A model generated the notes under the pieces. That model had not been told where the DNA came from, ran no database searches, and saw only the letters and a program-made list of their open reading frames with translations. The position numbers and the translations under genes are program-made. Shown here piece by piece: positions 1 through 7,418 of a stretch of DNA of 64,000 bases. Numbering within the stretch: the first letter of the stretch is position 1; each line of letters starts with the position of its first letter. The stretch is taken from positions 3,397,001-3,461,000 of the forward strand of contig NZ_CP083451.1 of the NCBI RefSeq assembly GCF_020080045.1, in the 5' to 3' direction. The DNA is from Comamonas odontotermitis (GTDB lineage Bacteria > Pseudomonadota > Gammaproteobacteria > Burkholderiales > Burkholderiaceae_C).

Positions 1-503
1 CCGGTCTGGCCACCCAGAAATTCCATGTTGCCAAACAGGTAGTACAGACTCAGGCCCCAGGCAATGGTGCACAGCGGCAGATAGTGCCCTTGGAGCTTGA
101 CGGTGACGGACCCCAGCACCCAGGCAACGATGAAGGTGATCACAAAGCCCAGCACCAGGCCCACCCACGGCAGGCCGGCCGCGCCCACCGCACTGCCGAA
201 AAACTGTACCGCCACCGGCGACGTGCATGCCCACGCCGTGGCATAGGCGCCGATGCCGACAAAGGCGGCCTGCCCAAACGATGTCATGCCGCCCACTCCG
301 GTCAGCAACACCAGGCCGGCAGCCACCATGGCATAGAGGCCAATGTAGCTCAGGATCACCACGGTGAAATCAGGCAGAAATCCCCAGGCCAGTGCAAACA
401 GCACAATGGCGGCGGCGGTGAGCATCCGGGGAGTGACAACACCTGCAGCGCTTGCGGGCGCGGAGTTGGCCATGGGGCCAGATTTGGGTACCGGCGCGCT
501 CAT
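1..503 (-). CDS. LIV-type ABC transporter permease (LivM-like), partial
   Basis: N-terminal part (about 167 residues) of an inner-membrane permease of the branched-chain amino acid (HAAT) ABC transporter family; the rest lies beyond the left edge. The translation has a polar N-terminus ([16 protein letters not shown]) and then hydrophobic segments containing [19 protein letters not shown] and the family motif [19 protein letters not shown], typical of LivM. Its ATG overlaps the stop of the preceding livH-like gene (ATGA), so the two are translationally coupled. It would pair with that permease to form the membrane channel, and the ATPase genes are expected further left. The position after paa genes makes an aromatic acid a possible substrate, but this is an inference. 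Confidence 0.85.
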   Translation of the reverse strand, partial: MSAPVPKSGPMANSAPASAAGVVTPRMLTAAAIVLFALAWGFLPDFTVVILSYIGLYAMVAAGLVLLTGVGGMTSFGQAAFVGIGAYATAWACTSPVAVQFFGSAVGAAGLPWVGLVLGFVITFIVAWVLGSVTVKLQGHYLPLCTIAWGLSLYYLFGNMEFLGGQT

Positions 504-1528
504 TCTTCTTCCTCCACATGGCGGCTGTTGCGCGATCTCCACCACAGCACCGGAATAATCATCGCAAACACCAGCACCTCCTTGTACGCGCTGGCCCAGA
601 AGGTGGAAAAGGACTCCAGCAGGCCCACCAGCAGCGCGCCTGCCAGTGCCAACGGATAGCTGGCAAGACCGCCGATGATGGCCGCTACAAAGCCTTTGAG
701 CCCCACCATGAATCCGGTGTCGTAATACACCGTGGTGAGCGGCGCGATCAGCAAGCCCGAGATGGCGCCGATCAAGGCAGCGAGAGCAAAGCTCAGATCG
801 CCCGCCAGCGCAGTTGGAATGCCCATCAGGCGCGCGCCTACCCGGTTGATGGCAGTTGCGCGCAAGGCCTTGCCGAGCATTGATCGTTCAAAAAACACGA
901 ACAGCGATATCACCAGTACCAGCGCAACACCCAGCACCACCAGGGACTGGCCCGAAATGGAAATGTCCGCAATGTCGAACTTGGACTCCGAGAAGGGCGT
1001 GGTACGCGAGCCCTCTGCACCAAAGAACAGCAGGCCCAAGCCCACCAGCACGCCGTGAAGCGCGACCGAAATGATGAGCAGCAGCAGCACGGAAGCATTT
1101 GCCACTGGCCGGTACGCCACACGGTAGAGCAACGGGCCCATGGGCATCACCAGCACCAAAGCAGTGATCGACTGCAGCAGCAGCGAACTGGGCTTGACGC
1201 CCAGGGCCAGCACCGCCGCCACGGCGGGAAAGCCTATGCACCACAGCAGGGTTGCGGGCCAACTGCCGCCCTGGCCGGAACGGGCACGCCACAGCTCCGC
1301 CACGAGCGCAACGGCAGCCATGACCAACAGCAGCCACAACGTGGAAGGCGTCTTGCCCGCCTGCATCATGGCCATGGTGAGCGCGCCATAGGCGACAAAC
1401 TCTCCCTGCGGAATGAAAATGATGCGTGTGACGGAAAACACCAGCACCAGGGCCACCGCCATCAGCCCGTAGATGGCGCCATTGACGATGCCGTCCTGCC
1501 CCAGCAGCAAGGCAATTTGCAAATCCAT
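500..1528 (-). CDS. LIV-type ABC transporter permease (LivH-like)
   Basis: Inner-membrane permease of 342 residues, of the usual LivH length, very hydrophobic throughout. The start at 1528 gives [20 protein letters not shown], the standard LivH opening; the frame stays open upstream, but that extension (to 1585) lacks family character. The C-terminal part carries the LIV permease pattern [15 protein letters not shown] followed by [11 protein letters not shown]. It sits about 149 bp downstream of the binding-protein gene, separated by strong stem-loops, and overlaps the next permease by four bases. The short tail HVEEEE is acidic. Substrate specificity cannot be read from the sequence; branched-chain amino acids are the family default. 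Confidence 0.9.
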   Translation of the reverse strand: MDLQIALLLGQDGIVNGAIYGLMAVALVLVFSVTRIIFIPQGEFVAYGALTMAMMQAGKTPSTLWLLLVMAAVALVAELWRARSGQGGSWPATLLWCIGFPAVAAVLALGVKPSSLLLQSITALVLVMPMGPLLYRVAYRPVANASVLLLLIISVALHGVLVGLGLLFFGAEGSRTTPFSESKFDIADISISGQSLVVLGVALVLVISLFVFFERSMLGKALRATAINRVGARLMGIPTALAGDLSFALAALIGAISGLLIAPLTTVYYDTGFMVGLKGFVAAIIGGLASYPLALAGALLVGLLESFSTFWASAYKEVLVFAMIIPVLWWRSRNSRHVEEEE

Positions 1529-1572
1529 AGTCGACTTTCGAAAACGCGGAAAGATGAAACACCCCGGAGCTG

Positions 1573-1650
1573 CCTTGCGGCGCACCGCAAGGGAAACTGC
1601 GGCCCCATCAGCAAAACGGCTTTTGCTGACCGTCTCGCAGATGGGGCCGC
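1573..1650 (-). other. two intercistronic stem-loops between binding protein and permease genes
   Basis: Two strong inverted repeats fill the gap between the binding-protein gene and livH. The first is CCTTGCGG/CCGCAAGG (1573-1580 and 1585-1592, 4-nt loop). The second has 11-bp arms GCGGCCCCATC (1599-1609) and GATGGGGCCGC (1640-1650) and encloses an inner hairpin AGCAAAA/TTTTGCT (1610-1616 and 1621-1627). Neither is followed by a U-run. Such structures often stabilise the 3' end of the binding-protein message so that it is made in excess of the permeases. Confidence 0.6.
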
Positions 1651-1677
1651 GCCTGTTTCATGCGTTGCAGGCGTATA

Positions 1678-2826
1678 TCAGGGTTGGTACTTCCAGGTGC
1701 CGTTTTCGATCTTGACCATCACCACACCATTCTGGATGCCGAGGTGGTCAGTGGGTGACATGGAGAAAATGCCGTGTGCGCCAGGTACATTCTTGGTCTG
1801 CTCCAAGGCATCGCGCAACGCCGCGCGGAACTCCGGTGTGCCAGGCTGCGCCTTTTTCAGCGCTTCGGGCACAGCGGCGAACAGGATCTTTCCTGCATCC
1901 CATGCATGTGCGCCAAAAGTGGCTGCAGTGCCCTTGCCATACTTGCCCTCATAGGCCTTGACGTAATCCACGCCCTCCTTCTTGACCGGGTTGCTGTCAG
2001 GCAACTGATCGGCCACCAACACCGGGCCCGCAGGCAGGAAAGTGCCTTCCACGTCCTTGCCGCCTACGCGCAGAAAATCTGCATTGGCCACACCGTGGGT
2101 CTGGTAGTACTTGCCCTTGTAGCCACGCTCCTTGAGGGTTTTCTCCGGCAGGGCCGCCGGTGTGCCCGAACCCGCCACCAGCACCGCATCGGGCTTGGCA
2201 GCCATCAGCTTCAGTGCCTGACCGGTCACGGACGTGTCCGCGCGCGAAAAGGCTTCGGTCGCCACGATCTTCAAGCCCTTGGCTTCACCGGCCTTTTTGA
2301 ACTCCTGCAGCCAGCTCTCGCCATAGGCATCGTTGAAGCCGATGTAGCCGACGGTCTTGACGCCACTCTTGGCCATATGGTCTGCAATGGCACCTGCCAT
2401 CAGTCCATCGTTCTGGGGCGTCTTGAAGACCCACTTCTTCCTGTCGTCCATCGGCTCGATGATCTTCGCAGAAGCCGCCAGGGTGATCATGGGGGTCTTG
2501 CCTTCTGCCACCACGTCGATCATTGCCAGAGAGTTGGGCGTGATGCTGGAGCCGATGATGATGTCGGCCTTGCTCTCGCTGATCAGCTTGCGGGTGTTGG
2601 AGACGGCTGCGGTGGTGTCGGACGCATCATCGAGAATGATGTAGTTGACCTTCTGCCCCCCAATGGTCTGCGGCATCAGCGCAATTGTGTTTTTCTCCGG
2701 AATGCCCAGTGATGCAGCCGGGCCGGTTGCCGACAGCACCACACCCACATTGATGTCGGCCCAGGCCGAACCCCATGCTGCAGCCAGTGCGGCAGCAACA
2801 ATTCCCAGTTTTGCAAAGCGCTTCAT
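1678..2826 (-). CDS. ABC transporter substrate-binding protein, LivJ/LivK-like
   Basis: Periplasmic binding protein of 382 residues (type 1, Peripla_BP_6 family). A signal peptide covers residues 1-23 (ending GSAWA, mature start DINVG). The mature part begins with VGVVLSATGPAASLG, the usual ligand-pocket loop of this family, and contains VGYIGFNDAYGESW. The start has a good ribosome site, AAGGAGA, six bases upstream. It follows the TetR regulator (148-bp gap) and precedes two permease genes. Proteins of this type bind amino acids or aromatic acids. The link with the paa operon suggests phenylacetate or a related acid, but no residue proves this. Confidence 0.88.
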   Translation of the reverse strand: MKRFAKLGIVAAALAAAWGSAWADINVGVVLSATGPAASLGIPEKNTIALMPQTIGGQKVNYIILDDASDTTAAVSNTRKLISESKADIIIGSSITPNSLAMIDVVAEGKTPMITLAASAKIIEPMDDRKKWVFKTPQNDGLMAGAIADHMAKSGVKTVGYIGFNDAYGESWLQEFKKAGEAKGLKIVATEAFSRADTSVTGQALKLMAAKPDAVLVAGSGTPAALPEKTLKERGYKGKYYQTHGVANADFLRVGGKDVEGTFLPAGPVLVADQLPDSNPVKKEGVDYVKAYEGKYGKGTAATFGAHAWDAGKILFAAVPEALKKAQPGTPEFRAALRDALEQTKNVPGAHGIFSMSPTDHLGIQNGVVMVKIENGTWKYQP

Positions 2827-2974
2827 ATATTGTCTCCTTGAAGATGGCTCTTACTAAACGACCCCTACGATTGCGGTGATGGCTGCGATGCAATGGGCAA
2901 TGTCGGTGCGAGATCCATGGCTATCACAACGGCACAACAATTTAACTTATTAAATAATTTTTCACCAGTATTTT

Positions 2975-3583
2975 TCAGCGTTTCTGACCTGGGGTTTGCA
3001 CTGCCCCTACGCCTCCCAGAAACAGATCGGCGACAACAGGCGCCATGGCGTCGTAGCTCAAGGCACCATGGGGCTTGAGCCAGGTGAACATCCAGTTCAT
3101 CATGCCGAACAACAGCATGGTGAGTGCCTTGGTCAGCCCCGCCTGGTCCGTCTGGGGGCGCAGCTCACGCACAGCGCGTGCCACGCTCTCCACCACCTGA
3201 CGTTCACCGTTCAGAATCCGCTCCTGATCCTCTTCATTCAAGAAACGCACATCCTCGGTCAGCACCCGGTGCTCGTTGACGGCATGGGCATACTCCTGCA
3301 CAAAGCGCTCGATCAACAAGCGCAGGCGAGGCTCGGCAGGCAGCTGCTGATCCACCCCGTCCACCAGGGCAATCAGTCGCGTGATATGCGCATCGCAAAT
3401 CTCAAGCAGCAACGCATTCTTGTCCTTGAAGTAATGGTAGAGCGCCGGCTTGGACAGGCCACAGGCACTCGCCACCTCATTCATCGAGGTTGCCGCGTAG
3501 CCTGCGCGGGCAAACAGCTCCGCAGCCTGGTGCAGGATATGTTCTCTCTGGTCTTCATAACCGGGTGCCCGTCCTCGAGCCAT
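2975..3583 (-). CDS. TetR/AcrR-family regulator, probable PaaR
   Basis: TetR-type repressor of about 202 residues. The N-terminal helix-turn-helix is clear (REHILHQAAELFARAGYAAT, then MNEVASACGLSKPALYHYF); the C-terminal ligand domain is unspecific. ATG at 3583 is preferred because AAGGA lies eight bases upstream; an in-frame ATG at 3619 would add 12 residues. It lies between paaE and the ABC transporter genes in the same direction. PaaR proteins of betaproteobacteria are TetR-family repressors released by phenylacetyl-CoA, and a palindromic operator is present at the paa promoter at 12.66 kb. The name is an inference from position; a transporter-specific regulator is the alternative. Confidence 0.8.
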   Translation of the reverse strand: MARGRAPGYEDQREHILHQAAELFARAGYAATSMNEVASACGLSKPALYHYFKDKNALLLEICDAHITRLIALVDGVDQQLPAEPRLRLLIERFVQEYAHAVNEHRVLTEDVRFLNEEDQERILNGERQVVESVARAVRELRPQTDQAGLTKALTMLLFGMMNWMFTWLKPHGALSYDAMAPVVADLFLGGVGAVQTPGQKR

Positions 3584-3647
3584 GGCGTCTTCCTTGTTGA
3601 TGATGGTGGCGCTCATCATGCCTCAAACCATTCTCCCTTCCAGGGTA

Positions 3648-4733
3648 TCAACGCTCATCAAATGAGAGCACAACGCGCTCTGTCAACGGGTGCGCCTGGC
3701 AGGTGAGGATGAAGCCATCGGCCACCTCCTTTTTATCCAAGGCAAAGTTGCGCTCCATCCGCACCTCGCCTTCCACCAGCTTGGCCCGGCAGGTACCGCA
3801 TACACCGGAGGTGCATGAATAAGGTACCTCCATGCCAGCAGCAGATGCCGCATCGAGAATGCTGGGCTGTCCTTTGGTAAACGGAATCTCGCGTGACAGG
3901 CCATCACGGATGATCACAATGCGCGCGGCCTCGGCGTCTCCTGGCTTGGCTTCGTGCACCACAGCGCCCACCGTGCCAGCAGCCTGCAGCGCCACGCCAA
4001 AGCGCTCAATATGGATGCGCTCTTCCGGAACCCCTGCAGCCAGCAAGGCAGCCTCGGCCTCGTCATTCATCTGGAAAGGGCCGCAGACATAGACATGGTC
4101 AATGCGACCAGCCGGCACTACGCTTGCCAGAAATTCACCGATCTTTTCACGGTTCATCGTGCCGCTGTTGATCGGCGCATCGGTGTGCTCGTCCGAAAAC
4201 ACGTGCTGCAGCACCAGACGCGACATGTAGCGGTTCTTGAGGTCTTCGATCTCTTCCTTGAACATGGTCGAGCGCAATGCGCGGTTGCCATAGATCAGGG
4301 TGAACCGGCTTGCGGGCTCGCGCGCCAGCACGGTCTTCATGATCGAGAGAATCGGCGTGATGCCGCTGCCACCAGCAATGCCCACATGGTGGCGGGCGGC
4401 ATCGCTTTCGATGGGTACGAAGAACCGCCCTTGCGGCGCCATCACCTGGATAGTGTCACCGGGCTGCAGGTGTTCGTTGATCCAGTTGGAGAACACGCCG
4501 CCGCGCACCTTGCGCACGCCCACGCGCAACTCACCATCGTCTACGCCTGCGCAGATCGAATAGGAACGGCGCAGGTCCTGGCCGTCGATATTCGCGCGCA
4601 AGGTCAGATACTGGCCCTGTGTGAAGCCAAATACTTCGCGCAGGTCCGTGGGCACGTCAAACGACACCACCACCGCTTCTTGCGTATCCGGCTCGATCTT
4701 GCGCACGCGCAGCGGATGGAAACTGATGCTCAT
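3648..4733 (-). CDS. paaE: phenylacetyl-CoA 1,2-epoxidase, reductase subunit PaaE
   Basis: Electron-transfer subunit of the phenylacetyl-CoA epoxidase complex, 361 residues, full length. The order is ferredoxin-NADP reductase fold then plant-type ferredoxin. RRSYSICAG (about 55-63) binds flavin, GIAGGSGITPILSIM (118-132) and YVCGP (215-219) bind NADPH, and a [2Fe-2S] site is formed by Cys307, Cys312, Cys315 and Cys345 (PYSCTSGVCGTCRA, then LTCQAHP). It passes electrons from NADPH to the diiron subunit PaaA. It is the last of the contiguous paaABCDE genes, 15 bp after paaD, with AGGAA upstream of ATG. Confidence 0.97.
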   Translation of the reverse strand: MSISFHPLRVRKIEPDTQEAVVVSFDVPTDLREVFGFTQGQYLTLRANIDGQDLRRSYSICAGVDDGELRVGVRKVRGGVFSNWINEHLQPGDTIQVMAPQGRFFVPIESDAARHHVGIAGGSGITPILSIMKTVLAREPASRFTLIYGNRALRSTMFKEEIEDLKNRYMSRLVLQHVFSDEHTDAPINSGTMNREKIGEFLASVVPAGRIDHVYVCGPFQMNDEAEAALLAAGVPEERIHIERFGVALQAAGTVGAVVHEAKPGDAEAARIVIIRDGLSREIPFTKGQPSILDAASAAGMEVPYSCTSGVCGTCRAKLVEGEVRMERNFALDKKEVADGFILTCQAHPLTERVVLSFDER

Positions 4734-4748
4734 ACTGGATTCCTCAAC

Positions 4749-5276
4749 TCAAATAGGCTTGAAGTGCTCAAAGGGTTCGCGGCAAGCCAGGCACCGGTAC
4801 AAGGCCTTGCAGGCAGTGGCACCAAAGGCGGACAGCCGCTCTGTCTGCGCGCTTCCGCAACGCGGGCACGCGGGTGTTGCAGTGCTCATGCTGCGGCCGA
4901 AGAACCGGATCGGCACTGCGGCATCCTTGTCCACCATGCCTGGCGGCGCGATGCCGTATTCGGCCAGCTTGCGCCGGCCTTCTGCACTGATCCAGTCCGT
5001 CGTCCAGGCAGGTGCGCGGCGCAACGTCACCCTCGCAGGTCCCAGTCCTGCGGCGTCGATGGCGGCCAACACATCGCTCTCGATCACCTCGGTCGCCGGG
5101 CAGCCCGAGTAGGTCGGCGTCAGCACGATCTCCAGCCCCGCCTCCCCGGCAACCACGTCGCGCACAATGCCCAGGTCGCACACCGATACGGCAGGCACCT
5201 CGGGGTCCAGCACGGTGTGGAGCACTTTCCAGGCGGCACTCACCCGTGCTTCCTGCGCAAGGTCAGCTGCATGCAT
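4749..5276 (-). CDS. paaD: phenylacetate degradation protein PaaD
   Basis: PaaD, 175 residues from the ATG at 5276, chosen because AGGAG lies seven bases before it; an ATG six bases further upstream (5282) is too close to the same site. The N-terminal half is a DUF59/MIP18 domain (VLDPEVPAVSVCDLGIV and LTPTYSGCPATEVIE), as in iron-sulfur maturation factors such as SufT. The C-terminal part has a cysteine ribbon (CPRC, then CKALYRCLAC) likely to hold a metal. It is thought to help assemble the metal centres of the epoxidase. Start and stop overlap with paaC shows translational coupling. Confidence 0.95.
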   Translation of the reverse strand: MHAADLAQEARVSAAWKVLHTVLDPEVPAVSVCDLGIVRDVVAGEAGLEIVLTPTYSGCPATEVIESDVLAAIDAAGLGPARVTLRRAPAWTTDWISAEGRRKLAEYGIAPPGMVDKDAAVPIRFFGRSMSTATPACPRCGSAQTERLSAFGATACKALYRCLACREPFEHFKPI

Positions 5277-6055
5277 CACCATGCTCCTGCAGGAAAGGCG
5301 CGCTGCAGATATTGCATATCGGCCAGGATGAAGCCCATGTGCTCGCTATGGCGGCCGCGCTTGCCTTCGCTCAGAAACTGTGACGCTGCGGGCTCTGCCA
5401 ACTGCGCCTCGGCCAGAACTTCACCCATTTGTGCGTACCAGTCATCCTTCAATGCAGACCAGCGCGGGCCCCAGCCAGCATCTGCGGCGGCCTCGTCAGC
5501 TGCGTCGGTATCGAACAACTCCGGCGCATAGCGCCACAGTTGTTTCACCGCAGCTTCCATGCGGGTGCGCGACTCGTCCGTGCCATCACCCAGCCGCACC
5601 ACCCAGTCTGCGGAGTGCTGCTGGTGGTATCGCACTTCTTTCACGGCCTTGGCGGCAATCGCGCGCAACTCTTCATTGCAGCTCTCCACGCTCACCTGCT
5701 CCCACAGCAGCATCAGCCAGGTGGCGAGCATGGTGTTGCGCAACACGGAGAATGCAAAATCTCCTCGTGGCAATTCGGCCAGCGTCACGTTGAAGTAATC
5801 GCGTTCATTGCGCAGAAAAGCCAGCTGATCTTCATCATGGCCGTTCCCTTCCACCTGCCCGGCCAGGGTGAGCACGGCGCGCGCCTGCCCGATCAGATCG
5901 AGCGCAATGTTGGACATGGCAATGTCCTCTTCCAGGACCGGTGCATGGCCACACCATTCACTGATGCGTTGGGCCAGGATCAGGCAGCTGTCGCCGATGC
6001 GCAGCAGGTATTGCGTCGCGGGCGTAAGTGCAAGTTGTATGGATTCAGCAGGCAT
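5276..6055 (-). CDS. paaC: phenylacetyl-CoA 1,2-epoxidase, structural subunit PaaC
   Basis: PaaC, 259 residues, the ferritin-like partner that forms the core heterodimer with catalytic PaaA but does not itself keep a working diiron centre. The family shows in RIGDSCLILAQRISEWCGHA near the N-terminus, SNIALDLIGQARAVL, and LPRGDFAFSVLRNTML. ATG at 6055 is preferred over an upstream GTG at 6073 because GGGAG precedes it at the right distance. It lies 14 bp after paaB and its stop overlaps the start of paaD. Confidence 0.96.
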   Translation of the reverse strand: MPAESIQLALTPATQYLLRIGDSCLILAQRISEWCGHAPVLEEDIAMSNIALDLIGQARAVLTLAGQVEGNGHDEDQLAFLRNERDYFNVTLAELPRGDFAFSVLRNTMLATWLMLLWEQVSVESCNEELRAIAAKAVKEVRYHQQHSADWVVRLGDGTDESRTRMEAAVKQLWRYAPELFDTDAADEAAADAGWGPRWSALKDDWYAQMGEVLAEAQLAEPAASQFLSEGKRGRHSEHMGFILADMQYLQRAFPAGAW

Positions 6056-6069
6056 GGTTTCTCCCGGGA

Positions 6070-6366
6070 TCACATGTGATCCACTTCCTTGGGCAACTGG
6101 AAGAAGGTGGGGTGGCGATACACCTTGTCTTCTGCAGGATCGAAATACATGTCCTTGTCACCGGGATCGCTCGCCACAATCTGCTCGGATTGCACCACCC
6201 ACACGCTGCAGCCTTCCTGCCGACGGGTGTACACATCACGCGCCATCTGGATGGCCATTCTGGCGTCCGCTGCATGCAGGCTGCCGCAGTGCTTGTGGTC
6301 CAGGCCTGCCTTGCTGCGCACAAATACCTCCCACAGAGGCCATTCCATTTTGATACTGTCGTTCAT
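6070..6366 (-). CDS. paaB: phenylacetyl-CoA 1,2-epoxidase subunit PaaB
   Basis: Small subunit PaaB, 98 residues, the usual family length, which bridges PaaAC heterodimers. Typical features are [20 protein letters not shown] at the N-terminus, [20 protein letters not shown], and the C-terminal [11 protein letters not shown]. The start overlaps the stop of paaA (ATGA) and has a near-perfect ribosome site AAGGAGG four bases upstream, so equal amounts of PaaA and PaaB are expected. Confidence 0.96.
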   Translation of the reverse strand: MNDSIKMEWPLWEVFVRSKAGLDHKHCGSLHAADARMAIQMARDVYTRRQEGCSVWVVQSEQIVASDPGDKDMYFDPAEDKVYRHPTFFQLPKEVDHM

Positions 6367-7379
6367 GCGGCCTCCTTGATGGCGCGACTCTGTTGTTTGC
6401 GGGCATGGGCCAGCGCTGCTTCGCGCACCCAGGCCCCGTTGTCCCAGGCTTGCACACGGGCACCCAACCGCTCCTGGTTGCAGGGCCCGTCTCCGGCAAT
6501 CACGCGCCAGAATTCATCCCAATCGATGGGCCCGTGGTCATGGGCACCACGCGCCTCGTTCCATTTCAGCTCCGGGTCCGGCAGAGTCACGCCCAGGATC
6601 TGCGCCTGCTCCACGGTCGCGTCGATGAACTTCTGGCGCAGCTCATCGTTGGAGACACGCTTGATGCCCCAGCGCATCGATTGCGCACTGTTGGGCGATT
6701 GGTCATCGGGTGGACCGAACATCATGATCGATGGCCACCACCAGCGGTTGACCGCGTCCTGCACCATGTCCTTCTGTGCCTGGGTGCCGCTCTTCATCAT
6801 CGTGAGCAACGCGTCAAAGCCCTGACGCTGGTGAAAGCTCTCCTCGCGGCAGATGCGGATCATGGCACGTGCATAGGGTGCATAGGAGCAGCGGCAGATC
6901 GGCACCTGGTTCATGATGGCCGCGCCATCCACCAGCCAGCCGATGGTGCCGATATCGGCCCAGGTCAGCGTGGGGTAGTTGAAGATGGAGCTGTACTTGG
7001 CCTTGCCGCTGTGCAGCGCGTCAAGCATCTGGTCACGCGAGGTGCCCAGTGTTTCAGCCGCCGCGTACAGATACAGGCCATGACCACCCTCGTCCTGCAC
7101 CTTGGCCAGCAGAATGGCCTTGCGCTTGAGGGTGGGCGCACGGCTGATCCAGTTGCCTTCGGGCAGCATGCCGACGATCTCCGAGTGCGCATGCTGGCTG
7201 ATCTGGCGCAGCAAGGTCTTGCGGTAATGGTCGGGCATCCAGTCCTTGGCTTCGATGAACTCGCCCGCGTCGATGCGCTCATCAAAGCGCTCCTGCAGGC
7301 GCGCCTCTTCGGCAGAGCGAACGGGCTTGTTGCCGTCTCCCGGCTCTTTGCCCATGGTGTCCATGGCTTGGGTGTACAT
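6363..7379 (-). CDS. paaA: phenylacetyl-CoA 1,2-epoxidase, catalytic subunit PaaA
   Basis: Catalytic diiron subunit, 338 residues, which with O2 and NADPH turns phenylacetyl-CoA into the ring-1,2-epoxide. Two diiron ExxH motifs are visible: EGGH in [18 protein letters not shown], and ESFH in [16 protein letters not shown]. The substrate-pocket region around [17 protein letters not shown] is also family-typical. The start is preceded by AGGAGG. It opens the contiguous paaABCDE set and lies 39 bp after the acylase gene, with no promoter or terminator between them that I can see. Confidence 0.97.
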   Translation of the reverse strand: MYTQAMDTMGKEPGDGNKPVRSAEEARLQERFDERIDAGEFIEAKDWMPDHYRKTLLRQISQHAHSEIVGMLPEGNWISRAPTLKRKAILLAKVQDEGGHGLYLYAAAETLGTSRDQMLDALHSGKAKYSSIFNYPTLTWADIGTIGWLVDGAAIMNQVPICRCSYAPYARAMIRICREESFHQRQGFDALLTMMKSGTQAQKDMVQDAVNRWWWPSIMMFGPPDDQSPNSAQSMRWGIKRVSNDELRQKFIDATVEQAQILGVTLPDPELKWNEARGAHDHGPIDWDEFWRVIAGDGPCNQERLGARVQAWDNGAWVREAALAHARKQQSRAIKEAA

Positions 7380-7418
7380 GGTGAACCTCCTGAAATGTGT
7401 GGGTCGTACTGGATTTGC

